Part shown: positions 16,835 through 28,800 of the stretch, one piece after another
Layout: each line of letters starts with the position of its first letter
Position numbering within the stretch: position 1 is the first letter of the stretch
Source: Pseudomonas sp. CCC3.1
GTDB lineage: Bacteria > Pseudomonadota > Gammaproteobacteria > Pseudomonadales > Pseudomonadaceae
Length of the DNA: 64,000 nucleotides
Assembly: GCF_034347405.1 (NCBI RefSeq)
Contig: NZ_CP133778.1
Location: forward strand, 3,658,001-3,722,000
Direction of reading: 5' to 3'
The notes under the pieces: generated by a model
Database searches by the model: none
What the model saw: the letters and a program-made list of their open reading frames with translations, nothing else
Told to the model about the DNA's origin: nothing
Position numbers and translations under genes: made by a program

Positions 16835-19800
16835 TCACAACCCTTCCAGCTCGGCCATCAAATCATTCAACCGATCAACTTTCTCCTCGTTGATTTCGCT
16901 GCTTTCCAGCCCTTCGATATACACCGCCAACTCGGCCACGCAACTGCATTCGAACATCGCCCGCAGCGGTACATTGCGTTGCAGCACTTTCTGCACCCGT
17001 GAAGCAATTTGTGTCGCCAGCAATGAATGCCCGCCCAACTCAAAGAAGTTGTCGTTCACCCCTACCTGCTCCACGTTCAGTACTTGCGCCCAGATGTGGG
17101 CCAAGGTCTGTTCCAGTTCCGTGCGCGGTGCCAGGTAGTCGTCGCGCTGCAACTGGCCGATTTCCACCTCGGGCAATGCCTTGCGGTCGAGTTTTCCGTT
17201 GGCGTTGAGCGGCAGCCTTTCCAGCCACAGCCAATGCAGTGGCACCATGTATTCCGGCAATTCGCTGCGCAAGCGCTGCTTGATCCGATCCAGTCGCTCA
17301 TTTGGATTGAGGGCCGATTGTGACGCCACCAGATACCCCACCAGGTATTTGCCGTTCAGGCCTTCCTGCACGCTGACCGCTGCATCGCGCAGTTCCGGCT
17401 GTTCGTGCAGACGCGCTTCGATTTCTCCCAGTTCGATCCGGTAGCCGCGAATTTTCACTTGATGGTCGATGCGCCCGACGTATTCCAGCACCCCGTCCAT
17501 ACGCCTGCGCGCCAGGTCGCCAGTGCGGTACAAGCGTTCGCCCGGTGCTCCAAACGGGTGGGGTACAAAAGCGGTGGCGGTGCGCAGCGGGTCGCTGACG
17601 TAGCCGCGGCCAACGCCAGTGCCCGCCACACACAGCTCACCCACTGCGCCCAGCGGCACCAGTTGCAGCGCGTCATCGAGCAGGTACAAGCGGTTGTTGT
17701 CGGTCGGGGTTCCGATCGGCAAGTAGCTGCCCTGGGTCGATGCCTGGTCGACGCGGAAGAACGCCACATCATCCGAGCACTCGGCCGGGCCGTAGGCATT
17801 CACCAGTCCGATCTCGGGATAGCGCTGCAACCATTGCTGCGCCAGTTCAGGCGGCATGGCTTCGCCAGTCGGGAGCATCCAGCGCAAGCTATCGAGTTGA
17901 ATCCGCTCGACGGCCAGCATGCCTTGAATCAGCGACGGCACACTTTCGAGCACGCTGATGCCATGGGCGTTGACCTGCGCCAGCAAGGCCTGCGGGTCAT
18001 GGGCGATGGCGTTGGGGACGATGTCGACCCGCGCGCCAAACAGCGGCGCAGCGAGGAATTGCCACACCGAAATGTCAAAGCTCTGGGACGCGGTCTGCGC
18101 GATGACGTCGTGCTCACTCAATTGCAGATACGGCACTTTACTCAGTTGGTTATTGAGCATGCCACGCTGTTCGACCATCACCCCTTTGGGCAGCCCGGTG
18201 GAGCCCGAGGTGTAAATCACGTAGGCCAGGTTGTCCGGCTGGCTATAGACCTGCGGGTTGTGTTCACCCAACCTGCCCGCCTGTACGTCTTCCCACACCA
18301 GTAAACGCGGGCGCACGGCGCAACCCGATTCGTCGAGCAAGGCCTCGGCCTGCTCGCGATAAGCGTGGGTGCACACCAGCAACGGCGCGCGGCTCAGTTC
18401 CAGGATGCGGCTCAGGCGTGAGCCCGGCAGCGCCGGGTCCAGCGGCAAGTAGCCCGCCCCGGCCTTGAAGCTGCCGATGATCATGCCCAGCAAGTCCAAT
18501 CCGCGCTCAGCCAGCAGGGCCACCGGCTGATCAGCCCGCACACCCGCGCCAATCAATGCGTGGCCCAAACGGTTGCTGCGCTGGTTGAGTTCGTTGTAGC
18601 TCCAGTGTTGATCCAGGCAACGGGCCACGATGCGCTGCGGATGCGCCGCCACCTGCGCCTCAAACAGTTCGGCATAGCTGTGCTGCAACGGGTACGCACG
18701 CAGGCTCTGGTTACACCCCTCGATCAGAAATTGCTGTTCGGCTTCACCCAGCAATGGCAGCTCGGTTATGTCGCCATGCAGGCCATCCATCAAGGCCAGC
18801 AGCAAGCGCTTGAATTCACTCAACAGGCGTTCGACGCTGCTGCGATCAAAGAAGCGTTGATCGTAAGACAGGTGCAAGCCCAGGTCATCGCCGGGGTAGC
18901 ACACGGCGGTCAGCGGGAAGTTGGTGTGGGTGCGGCCCGAGTCCGAGGTCGCGTTCAGGCTCTGTGCACGATCCAGTACCGACATATCCACCGGGGCGTT
19001 TTCGAACACAAACAGGCTGTCAAACAGCGGCTGGCCTTTAGGCAGTTCGCTGCGCTCCTGAATAGTCACCAGCGGCACGTATTCGTACTCGCGCAGTTCC
19101 ATGTTGTGTTCCAGCAAGGCACTCAGCCATTGCCGTACGCTCAGCGGCTGGTCGTCGTCAGGCATCCGCACCCGCAGTGCCACACTGTTGATAAACAGCC
19201 CGACGGTCTGTTGCATCTGCGGCATGTGCACCGGGCGCCCGGCCACGGTGACGCCAAACACCACGTCACGCTCGCCGCTGAAACGACGCAACACCAGCGC
19301 CCAGGCCGCCTGGGCAAAGGTGTTGATGGTCAGTTGGTGTTGCTGCGCCAGTTCGCGCAGACGCACGCCGTCGCTGACCTCAAGCCGGGTGTAGCAATCG
19401 CCGACCAGCATGCCGCCGCTTTCGCCCGCATGTTCGCGCAAGAAAGGCCGGTCACTGGGGATATGAGTGGTCTGTTCAAACCCTTGCAGGTTGCGTTGCC
19501 ACCAGTGGTTGGCCTGCTGCAAGTCTTGCTGTTGCAACCAACCGATGTACTCGCGATAGCGCGGCGCCGTGGCCAGTTGCGGCGCACGGTTTTCGCCCAA
19601 TGCGCTGTAGATTTCAAAGAAGTCGCTCATCAGCAACGAACGGCACCACGCATCAATCAGGATGTGATGGTTGCTCATCATGAACCAATAGCGCGCTTGC
19701 CCCAGACGAATCAGCCGCAGGTGAAACGGCGCCTGATTGAGCAGATCAAAACCGGCTTCGCGCTCGCGTTTGAGCAACGCCTGCAAACGCTCTTCGTGCC

Positions 19801-22800
19801 CCGTTTCGGGCTCGCAACTCCAATCCTGGTAGTCAATGTCGGCAGTCCCTGGGCGATGGATGATTTGCAGCATGCCTTCGCCCGCGTTCCAGCAAAACGA
19901 CGCACGCAAGGCTTCATGCCGCGCCACCACGGCCTGCCAGGCGTGGGCAAAACGCTGCGGGTCGAGGGCGCTGTTGATGCGGTAGCGGTCCTGCATGTAG
20001 TACAGCCCGGTGCCGGGTTCAAGCAAGGTGTGCAACAGCATGCCCTCTTGCATCGGGGTCATGGGGTACACGTCTTCAATCAACCCGGCCGCCACCGGCA
20101 AGCTGTCGAGTTGCACCTGATTGAGCCTGGCCAGCGGGAAGTCCGAGGGAGTCAGTCCACCCGCGTCGGTGCTCAAGCAATGGGCGATCAAGTTTTGCAA
20201 CTCGGCCAGGTAGTCGTGAGCCAGCGCTTCAATGGTCTGCGGCTGATAACGCTCGGCGCTGAACGTCCAGCGCAGCAGCAATTCGCCGCCGTAAACCTGA
20301 CTGTCGATACTCAGCTCGTTGGGCAATGGCGCGTGTGGGTCGTGGGCGGCGCCGGTCGGCGCGTCCAGCGGGCGGAACAAGGCATCGCTGGCAAAGCTCT
20401 GATCGAACTGGCCAAGGTAGTTGAAGGTGATCGGCGCATCAGGCAGCGCGGCCAGGGTTTGCTGTGTGGCCGGGTCAGTCAGGTAGCGCAGCACGCCGTA
20501 GCCCAGACCTTTGTGCGGCACGTGGCGCAGTTGTTCTTTGATGGCCTTGATCGAGTGGCCCGGCCCGTCTGCAGTGTGCGGGGTCAGGCGCAGCGGGTAG
20601 GCGCTGGTGAACCAGCCCACGGTGCGGCTCAGGTCGATGTCGTCGAACAGGGTTTCACGGCCATGACCTTCCAGTTGCACCAAGGTCGACGGCTGGCCGG
20701 TCCAGCGACAAATGACCCGCGCTAACGCGGTGAGCAGCAGGTCGTTGATCTGGGTGCGATAGGCGCTCGGCGCCTGCTGCAACAGTTGGCGGGTGCGCAG
20801 CGTGTCGAGGCGCACGCTGAGGGTATGCGCGTGCAGGTTTTGCCGTCCGCCCTGCGGGTTGGCACACGGCAACTCGGCGTTGAGGCCCTTGAGTTGCTGC
20901 TGCCACAGGTTCAGTTCTTCGCGCAGCGAATCACTCCCCGCATACGACTGCAGGCGGCTGGCCCAGGCCCTGAAGGCGCTGGTTTTAGCGGGCAGTGGTT
21001 GCTGGCGATACAAGGTTTGCAGGTCTTCAAGCAACACGCGCCACGACACGCCATCGACCGCCAGGTGATGGATCACCAGCAACAAGCGCTGTTCACCTTG
21101 CGGCCCCTCGACCAAGACCGCACGCAACAGCGGCCCGGCTTGCACGTCGAGGCTGCGCTGGGCCTCGCTAAACAGCGCTTCACAGTGCTGCATGTCCGGT
21201 ACTGAAGCTCGCCACAGCAGCGGCTGGTCGACGGCGCTGGCGTAATGCGCGCGCCATTGCCCGGCCTGTTGCTGGAAGCTCAGGCGCAGGGCGTCGTGAT
21301 GCGCCAGCAAGGCCGCTAGCGCTTGCTCCAGTTGCGCAGGGTCAAGCTGAACGGTGGGTTGCAACAGCAACGACTGGTTCCAGTGCCCGCGTTGAGGTAT
21401 CTCGGTGTCAAAGAACCACTGCTGAATCGGCGTCAGTGCCGACTCACCGCTGAGCAGACCTTGCTCGGCCGACGGCTGTTCGGTCAGGGTCGCCACGCTC
21501 GCCAATGCCTGCACCGTTTGATGCTGGAACAGGTCGCGGGGGCTAAAGTGGATGCCCAGTTGCCGGGCGCGGCTGACCACCTGGATCGACAGGATCGAGT
21601 CGCCGCCCAATTCGAAGAAGTTATCGTTAAGCCCCACCTGTTTCAGGTTCAGCACTTCGCACCAGACGCTCGCCAGACTGAGTTCCAGCGCATTGCTCGG
21701 GGCCACGTACTGTTGGCGGTTCAGCTCCGGGTCTGGCGCAGGCAAGGCGCGGCGGTCCAGTTTTCCGTTGGCGGTCAGCGGCATGCTGGCCAGCAGCATC
21801 AGGTGCGCGGGCACCATGTAATCCGGCAGTTGCGCCTTGAGCTGGGCCTTGAGCGCTTCGCGCAGTTGCGCCGGTTCAGGCTGTTCATCACACACCAGCC
21901 AGGCCGCCAATTGCTTGCCCCCCGGCATGTCCAACGCCAGCACCACCGCTTCACGCACGGCAGGGTGTTGCAACAAATGGGCTTCAATTTCGCCCAGTTC
22001 GATGCGAAAACCACGAATTTTGACCTGATGGTCGATGCGCCCCACGTACTCGACCAGACCATCGCTGCGCTGGCGCACCCGATCGCCGGTGCGGTACAAA
22101 CGCCCACCCGTGTGCGTAAACGGGTCCGCGACAAAGCGTTCAGCGGTCAGCCCGGCGCGCTGGTGGTAACCCTGGGCCAGGCCTGCTCCGCCCACATACA
22201 GTTCACCGGTCGCTCCTTGCGGCACCAGCGCCAGGTCGGCGTCGAGGATATACGCCACCCGCGCGCCGATGATCTGGCCGATGGGCACGCTGGCGGCGCC
22301 GTCTTCCAGCTGTTGCGGGGCCAGGCTGGCCAGCGGCATGACCACGGTTTCGGTCGGGCCGTACGCGTTGAAAAAAAGGTCTGGTTGAAACGCCACACGA
22401 ATCCGTTGCAGGTATTCGCCGGTCAGCGCTTCGCCGCCCGTGATGCACATGCGCACCGGTAATGTTTGCTCACGGGTGGCCAGCCACTGCGCCAACTGGC
22501 TGCCGTAGCTGGGGGTAAACCCCAGAACAGTGACCTGCTGCTCACGAATCAGCTGGCAGATTTCTTCGGCGCCCCATTGCCCTTGCGCCCTCAATACCAG
22601 CCGGGCGCCGCACAGCAACGGCACCAGCAAACGTTCGGTGGCGGCGTCGAAATTGATCGAATAGAAATGCAGTTCGCAGTCATCGGCGCGCATGTCAAAA
22701 CGCTCGATCACAGCGCGGCAATGCATGGCGATTTCGCCGTGGGCCACCCCCACGCCTTTGGGTTGGCCGGTGGAGCCAGAGGTGTAAATCAGGTACGCCT

Positions 22801-25800
22801 GATGCTGCGGGTCGCTGATAAACGGCAACTCACTGGCGGGGTACGCGGCCAACTCCGGGCCGTGTTCTTCGACACACCAGCGCACCACGCCTGCGGGCAG
22901 TTCGCCCAGTGCATCTAATAAGCTGCGCTGGCTCAACAGCAGGCCAATGCCACTGTCTTCGATCATGTAATGCAGGCGCTCCAGCGGATATTCCGGGTCG
23001 AGCGGCACGTAGGCGCCGCCCGCCTTGAGAATCGCCAGCAGGCCGATGACCATTTCCGGCGAGCGCTCCAGCGCCAAACCGACCCGCACCTGCGGGCCGA
23101 CCCCGAGTTCACGCAGCCGCCAGGCCAGTTGATTGGCGCGGCCGTCGAGTTCGCTGTAGCTCAGGTGTTGCCCGGCGAAGGTCAGCGCGATGGCCTGCGG
23201 GCGCACCCGTGCCTGTTCGGCAAACAACGGGTGAACGCACTGATCAAGACGCTGTTCACCGGCTGCGGGGGCCAGTCCATCGAGCAAGCATTGTTGCTCA
23301 TCAACGCTCAGCAGCGGCAAGTCGCTCAGGCGTTGGTGCGGGTCGGCCAGCAACGCCGCCAGCAGGTTGCGCCAGTGTTCGGCCATTTTGGCAATGCGCG
23401 GCTCGTCGAACAGGTCAGTGCTGTAGGTCAGGCAGCAACTCAAACGATGGTCCAGGTCGGTGACTTCCAGATTGAGGTCGAACTTGGTGGCCCGTGCATC
23501 GTTGGCCAAAAACTCGACCGTCATGCCCGCCAACTGACGGCGTTGCTGGAACTCCCAGCGCTGCACGTTGCACATCACCTGAAACAGCGGGTTGTAAGCG
23601 GCGCTGCGCGGGGGTTGCAGGGCTTCGACCACGTGGTCGAACGGCAAGTCCTGATGTGACTGGCCTTCGATCACGGTCTGGCGCACCTGCTCCAGCAGTT
23701 CATCGACGCGCAGGTGCCCGTCCAGTTCACAGCGCAGCACTTGGGTGTTGAGGAAAGCACCGATCAGCCCTTCGCTTTCGGGGCGGATGCGGTTGGCCAC
23801 CGGCGCGCCAATGCGCACGTCGGTCTGGCCGCTGTAGCGGTAGAGCAGCACCGCGAGGGTGGCGGTCATGGTCATGAACAGGGTCAGGCCGTGCTCGGCA
23901 TTGAACGCCCGCACCCGCGCCGCAAGGTCGTCGCTCAGGTCAAAACGGTACAACTCACCCTTATGGCTTTGCACCGGTGGCCGTGGCCGGTCGCTGGGCA
24001 GCTCCAGCAACGGGTGTTCGGTGCCCAGTTTGGTCACCCAGTAATCGAGTTGGCGCTGACGCTCGCCCGACGCCAGCCACTGGCGTTGCCACACGCTGTA
24101 GTCCAGGTAATGCACGGCCAGCGGTGCCAGCGGCGAGGCCCGGTCGTCGAGAAACGCTTCGTACAATTCGCCCAGTTCGCGGGCAAAAATATCCATCGCC
24201 CAGCCTTCGGTGACGATGTGGTGCAGGGTGAGCACAAAGTAGTGTTCACGCTCGGCGGCCTTGACCATATGCGCACGCAGCAACGGCCCGTGTTCCAGAT
24301 CAAATGGCTGATGCGCTTCACTGTCGGCCAGCGCCTGCAAACGCTGTTGACGGCTTGCTGGGTCCAGTTGGCTGAGGTCGAGCCAGCCCATGTTCAGCCC
24401 GGTGTCGCGCTGCACCTGCTGGCAGGCCACGCCGTTGACGCTGGGGAACGTGGTGCGCAGGGTTTCGTGGCGCTGGATCAAGGCGTGCAAGGCCGCCTCG
24501 AAACGCTCGACGTCCAGTCGCCCGGTGAGGCGCGCCATGCCGCCGACGTTGTAAGCCGGACTGTTTGGCTCCATGTGCCAAAGGAACCACATGCGCTGCT
24601 GGGAATACGACAGCGGCACCGGCTGGCTGCGGTCGGCGGGCAAAATCGGCCGTTGGGTGTTGCACTGGCCGGCGGCCTGGAGTCGCTCAACCTGCTCGGC
24701 GAACGCCCCCAGTTCACTGGCTTCGAACAACACCCGCAAAGGCAGTTCGACGTCGCAGGCCTGACGCACGCGGGAGACGATTTGCGTGGCCAGCAACGAA
24801 TGCCCGCCCAAGGCGAAGAAGTCATCACGCAGACCAATGTGGGTGTGCCCCAGCACTTCACGCCAGATCGCGGCGATTTGCTGTTGCAGCGCGGTGTGCG
24901 GCTCAACGTGTTCACGCACCTGCCACACCGGCTCCGGCAAGGCCCGACGATCCAGTTTGCCGCTCGGGCTCAATGGCATGGCGTCGAGGCGCAGCAATTG
25001 CGCTGGCACCATGTACTCCGGCAGTTCAGCCGCCAGCGCCGCCTTGAGCTGGGCGCTGTGCTCGGTGTCAGGCAAGTCGCCGTCCAGCGCAGTGTAGTAG
25101 CCGATCAGTTGTGGTCCGGCCAGCGTGTCGCGTATCAGCACCGCGGCCTGCGCCACGTCGGGCTGGGCCAGCAAGCGCGCTTCGATCTCTTGCGGCTCGA
25201 CGCGAAAACCGCGCAGTTTGACTTGTTGATCGAGGCGCCCGAGGTATTCGAGCACGCCCTCATGGCTCCAGCGCACCTGATCGCCCGTGCGATACAGACG
25301 TGCACCCGGCTCGCCCAGCGGGTCGGCAATAAAGCGTTCAGCGGTCAGCCCCGGACGTTGGAGATACCCCCGCGCCAACCCCATGCCGCCAATGCACAAC
25401 TCACCCGGCACCCCGGCGGGCAGCGGGTTCAGCTCGCTGTCGAGCACCCGGCACAGCACATTGCCCAGTGGTCGGCCAATCGGTGAGCGCTCGCCATCTT
25501 CTGCGCGACAGTGCCAGTGAGTGACGTTGATCGTGGTTTCGGTCGGCCCATAACGGTTGTGCAGTTGCACGTGGGGCAACTGTTGCAGCACCCGGTTGCG
25601 CAGGTCAGCGGGCAAGGCTTCGCCCCCACTGAATACCCGGCGCAATGAACGGCACTGCGCAGCCTGCGGCTCATCGACAAACAAGCGCAGTAGCGGCGGC
25701 ACAAAGTGCAAGGTCGTCACCCCAAATTGCTGCACCAACTGTGCGATGCGCTGCGGGTCGCGATGCTCGCCCGGCCCGGCCAGCACCAGACGGCAGCCGG

Positions 25801-28800
25801 TGATCAATGGCCAGAAACATTCCCACACCGATACGTCGAAGCTGATCGGGGCTTTTTGCATCAGCACGTCGCTGGCATCCAGTGCGTACGTGGCTTGCAT
25901 CCACTGCAAGCGTTCACTGAGGGCCGCGTGGGTGTTGCCGACGCCTTTGGGCTGGCCGGTCGAACCCGAGGTGTAAATCACGTAGGCCAGGTTGTCGCCA
26001 TGCACCTGCAAGCCCGGCGCGTGGCTAGGCCAGTTGTCGAGTTTGAGGCAGTCCATGGCGATGACGCTGACCGCCTCCACGCTCGGCAAGTGCTGCAACA
26101 CATGGCTTTGGCTCAGCAGCAAGGCCGCTCCGCAGTCTTGCAGCATGTAGGCCAGACGCTCTGGCGGGTAATCCGGGTCCAATGGCACGTAGGCGCCACC
26201 GGCCTTGAGAATCGCCAACAGGCCGATCAACAGGTGCGGCGAACGTTCAGCGGCAATGGCCACCGGCACATCCGGGCCGACGCCTTTGTCACGCAGGTAA
26301 TGGGCCAACCGGTTGGCGTGGGCATGCAGACTGGCGAAGTCGAGGCTGCCGCCGTCCCAAAGTAACGCGAGGTGATCAGGGGTTTGTTGCGCCTGCTGTT
26401 CAAGCAGTTGCGGCAACCCGTATTCGGCAGGCGCGCACGGCGCGGCGCTCCAGTGTTGCTGCTCAAGTTGTTGTGTCGGGTTGAGCAGATTCAGGTCGGC
26501 CAACGCCGTGCGGGCATCGGTGCACACTTGCCCCAGCAGGCTGACAAAGTGCTCGGCCAGTTGCGCAATGGTGCGGGCATCAAACAGTTCAGCGGCATAG
26601 TCGAAGGACAGTTTCAGGCGGCCCTGTCGGTCTTCTTCACTGTGCAGTTGCAAATCAAACTTGGCTTCGCGGCTGTGCCATTCCAGCTCTTCGGCCAGCA
26701 AGCCCGGCAAACGCCGCAACGCGTCAAGGTCGCGCTGCTGATGATTGAAGAGGATTTGAAACAGGCCGTGTTCGCGGGCCTGCGGCAAGGCTTCAACCAG
26801 TTGTTCAAACGGCAGGTCCTGATGCCCTTGGGCATCGAGGGTGGCGCTGCGGGTGTGTTGCAGCAACTCGGCGAACGGCAATCGTGGGTCCAATTGCGCA
26901 CGCAGCACCAGAGTATTGATGAAAAAACCGATCAGGCCGTGGGTTTCCTGACGCGGGCGGTTAGCACTCGGCACGCCGATGCGAATGTCGCGCTGCCCGG
27001 TGTAGCGATACAGCAGCGTTTGAAAGGTCGCCAGCAACAGCATGAAGGGTGTGACGTCGTGGGCCTGCGCCGTCTGGCGTACGGCTTCGCACAGCGACGC
27101 ATCCAGTGTCAGGCTGTAACGCGCAGCGCTGTGTTGCCGGGCCGCTGAACGCGGGGAGTCGGTGGCCAGATTCAAGGTCGGATGCTCGTCGCCGAGCTGT
27201 TGCGTCCAGTAATCGAGTTGGCGCTTGGCCTCGCCTTGCGCCAGCCATTGGCGCTGCCAACTGCCGTAGTCCGCGTATTGCAGGGCCAGCGGCGCCAGTG
27301 CCAGCGGTTGTTGCAGGCACGCCGCGGCGTACAGTCGGGAGAACTCGTCGATCAACAGGTTGAGCGACCAGCCGTCAGCGATGATGTGGTGCAAAGTCAG
27401 CAGCAATTGATGCTCTTCGTCGCCCAGCTTGACCAGCGTGACCCAGAACAGCGGGCCCTTTTGCAGATCAAATGAGGTCCGCGCCTCATCCTCACGGATC
27501 TGCTGCGCCCGCGCTTCACGCTCTGCGTTAGGCAAGTCGCTGATGTCGATGACTTGCAGATCGAAATCAGCCGCTGCATCGACCTGCTGCAAGGCTTGCC
27601 CATCACGCTCGTAAAAGCGTGTGCGCAGGGCTTCGTGGCGTTCGACCAAGTGCGCAAAACTGCTGCACAGCGCGGCCTGGTTCAGTTCACCGCGCAGGCG
27701 CAAGGCGCCGGGAATCGTGTAGGCGCTGCTGTGCGGGTCAAGCTGCCACATAAACCATAGGCGGTTTTGGGCCAATGATTGCGGCAGTGCGTCCTCACGG
27801 CTCAGGCGCACGATACTGCCTTGGGCCAGGCCGCCATCCTGTTGCAACGCGCCGACTCGAGCAGCAAACGCGCTCAAGGTCGGGGCCTCGAACAACAGGC
27901 GCAGGCTGAGTTCCAGCTTCAGCTCTTCGCGCAAGCGGGCAATGACTTGCGTGGCCAAAATCGAGTTGCCGCCCAACAGGAAAAAGTGGTCGTCCGCCGC
28001 CACGTGCTCGACCTGCAAATGTTCACACCAGACCCACGCAATCAGCGCCTCTAGCGAATTGGCACGCTGCGCCGAGTCGGTCGTGGTCTTGGGGCTGTCG
28101 TCAGACGGGAACTGCGCATAGCTGTCGAGGCTGCCATCGGCCAGGCGATTGCGACAGGCCGAGCGTTGCAGTTTGCCGCTGGACGTTTTCGGCAGCGCCC
28201 CCGGATTGAGCAGCACCACCACGCTCGGCGCTTGCTGACAGGCGTCGGCCACAGCTTGGCGAATCGCGTTGATCAGCGCTTCGGGCGGGATGATTTTTTG
28301 CACGCTGCGGCTGATTTCTGCCGCAATGCCAATCCCCTCCTCGCCTTGGACAGTGACCGCAAACGCTGCCACCCGGCCTTTGCGCACCACTTCCACTTCG
28401 CGCTCGATGGTTTTTTCGATGTCTTGTGGGTACAGGTTGTGGCCGCGCACGATCAGCAGGTCTTTCAAGCGGCCGGTGATGTACAACTGACCTTCGCGCA
28501 CAAAGCCCAGATCGCCGGTGCGCAACCAGGTGCTGCCCTGCTGCTGGACAAAGGTCTCGGCACTGGCTTGGGGGTTGCGCCAATAGCCGTGGGCGATGCT
28601 CGGGCCGCTGGCCCAGACTTCGCCGACGCCATTTTCGGCCAACGGGTCGAGGGTCTGCGGGTCGACGATCATCACCGCGTGCTCAGGCTGGTGAGTGCCG
28701 CAGCTCATCACCGCGCTACCCTCGCCCGGTTCGATGCGGTTGTTGGCCAGCGCCCGCTCATCCAGGCACAGGGCCGCAATGCCCTGCCCGCGCTGCCCGC

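Noticed and set aside
18560..20725. 721-codon open frame on the plus strand across pvdL
   Set aside because: It is antisense to conserved condensation and adenylation motifs, has no recognisable domain or ribosome-binding site, and reflects high third-position GC. The 590-codon frame at 23714-25486 is the same kind.
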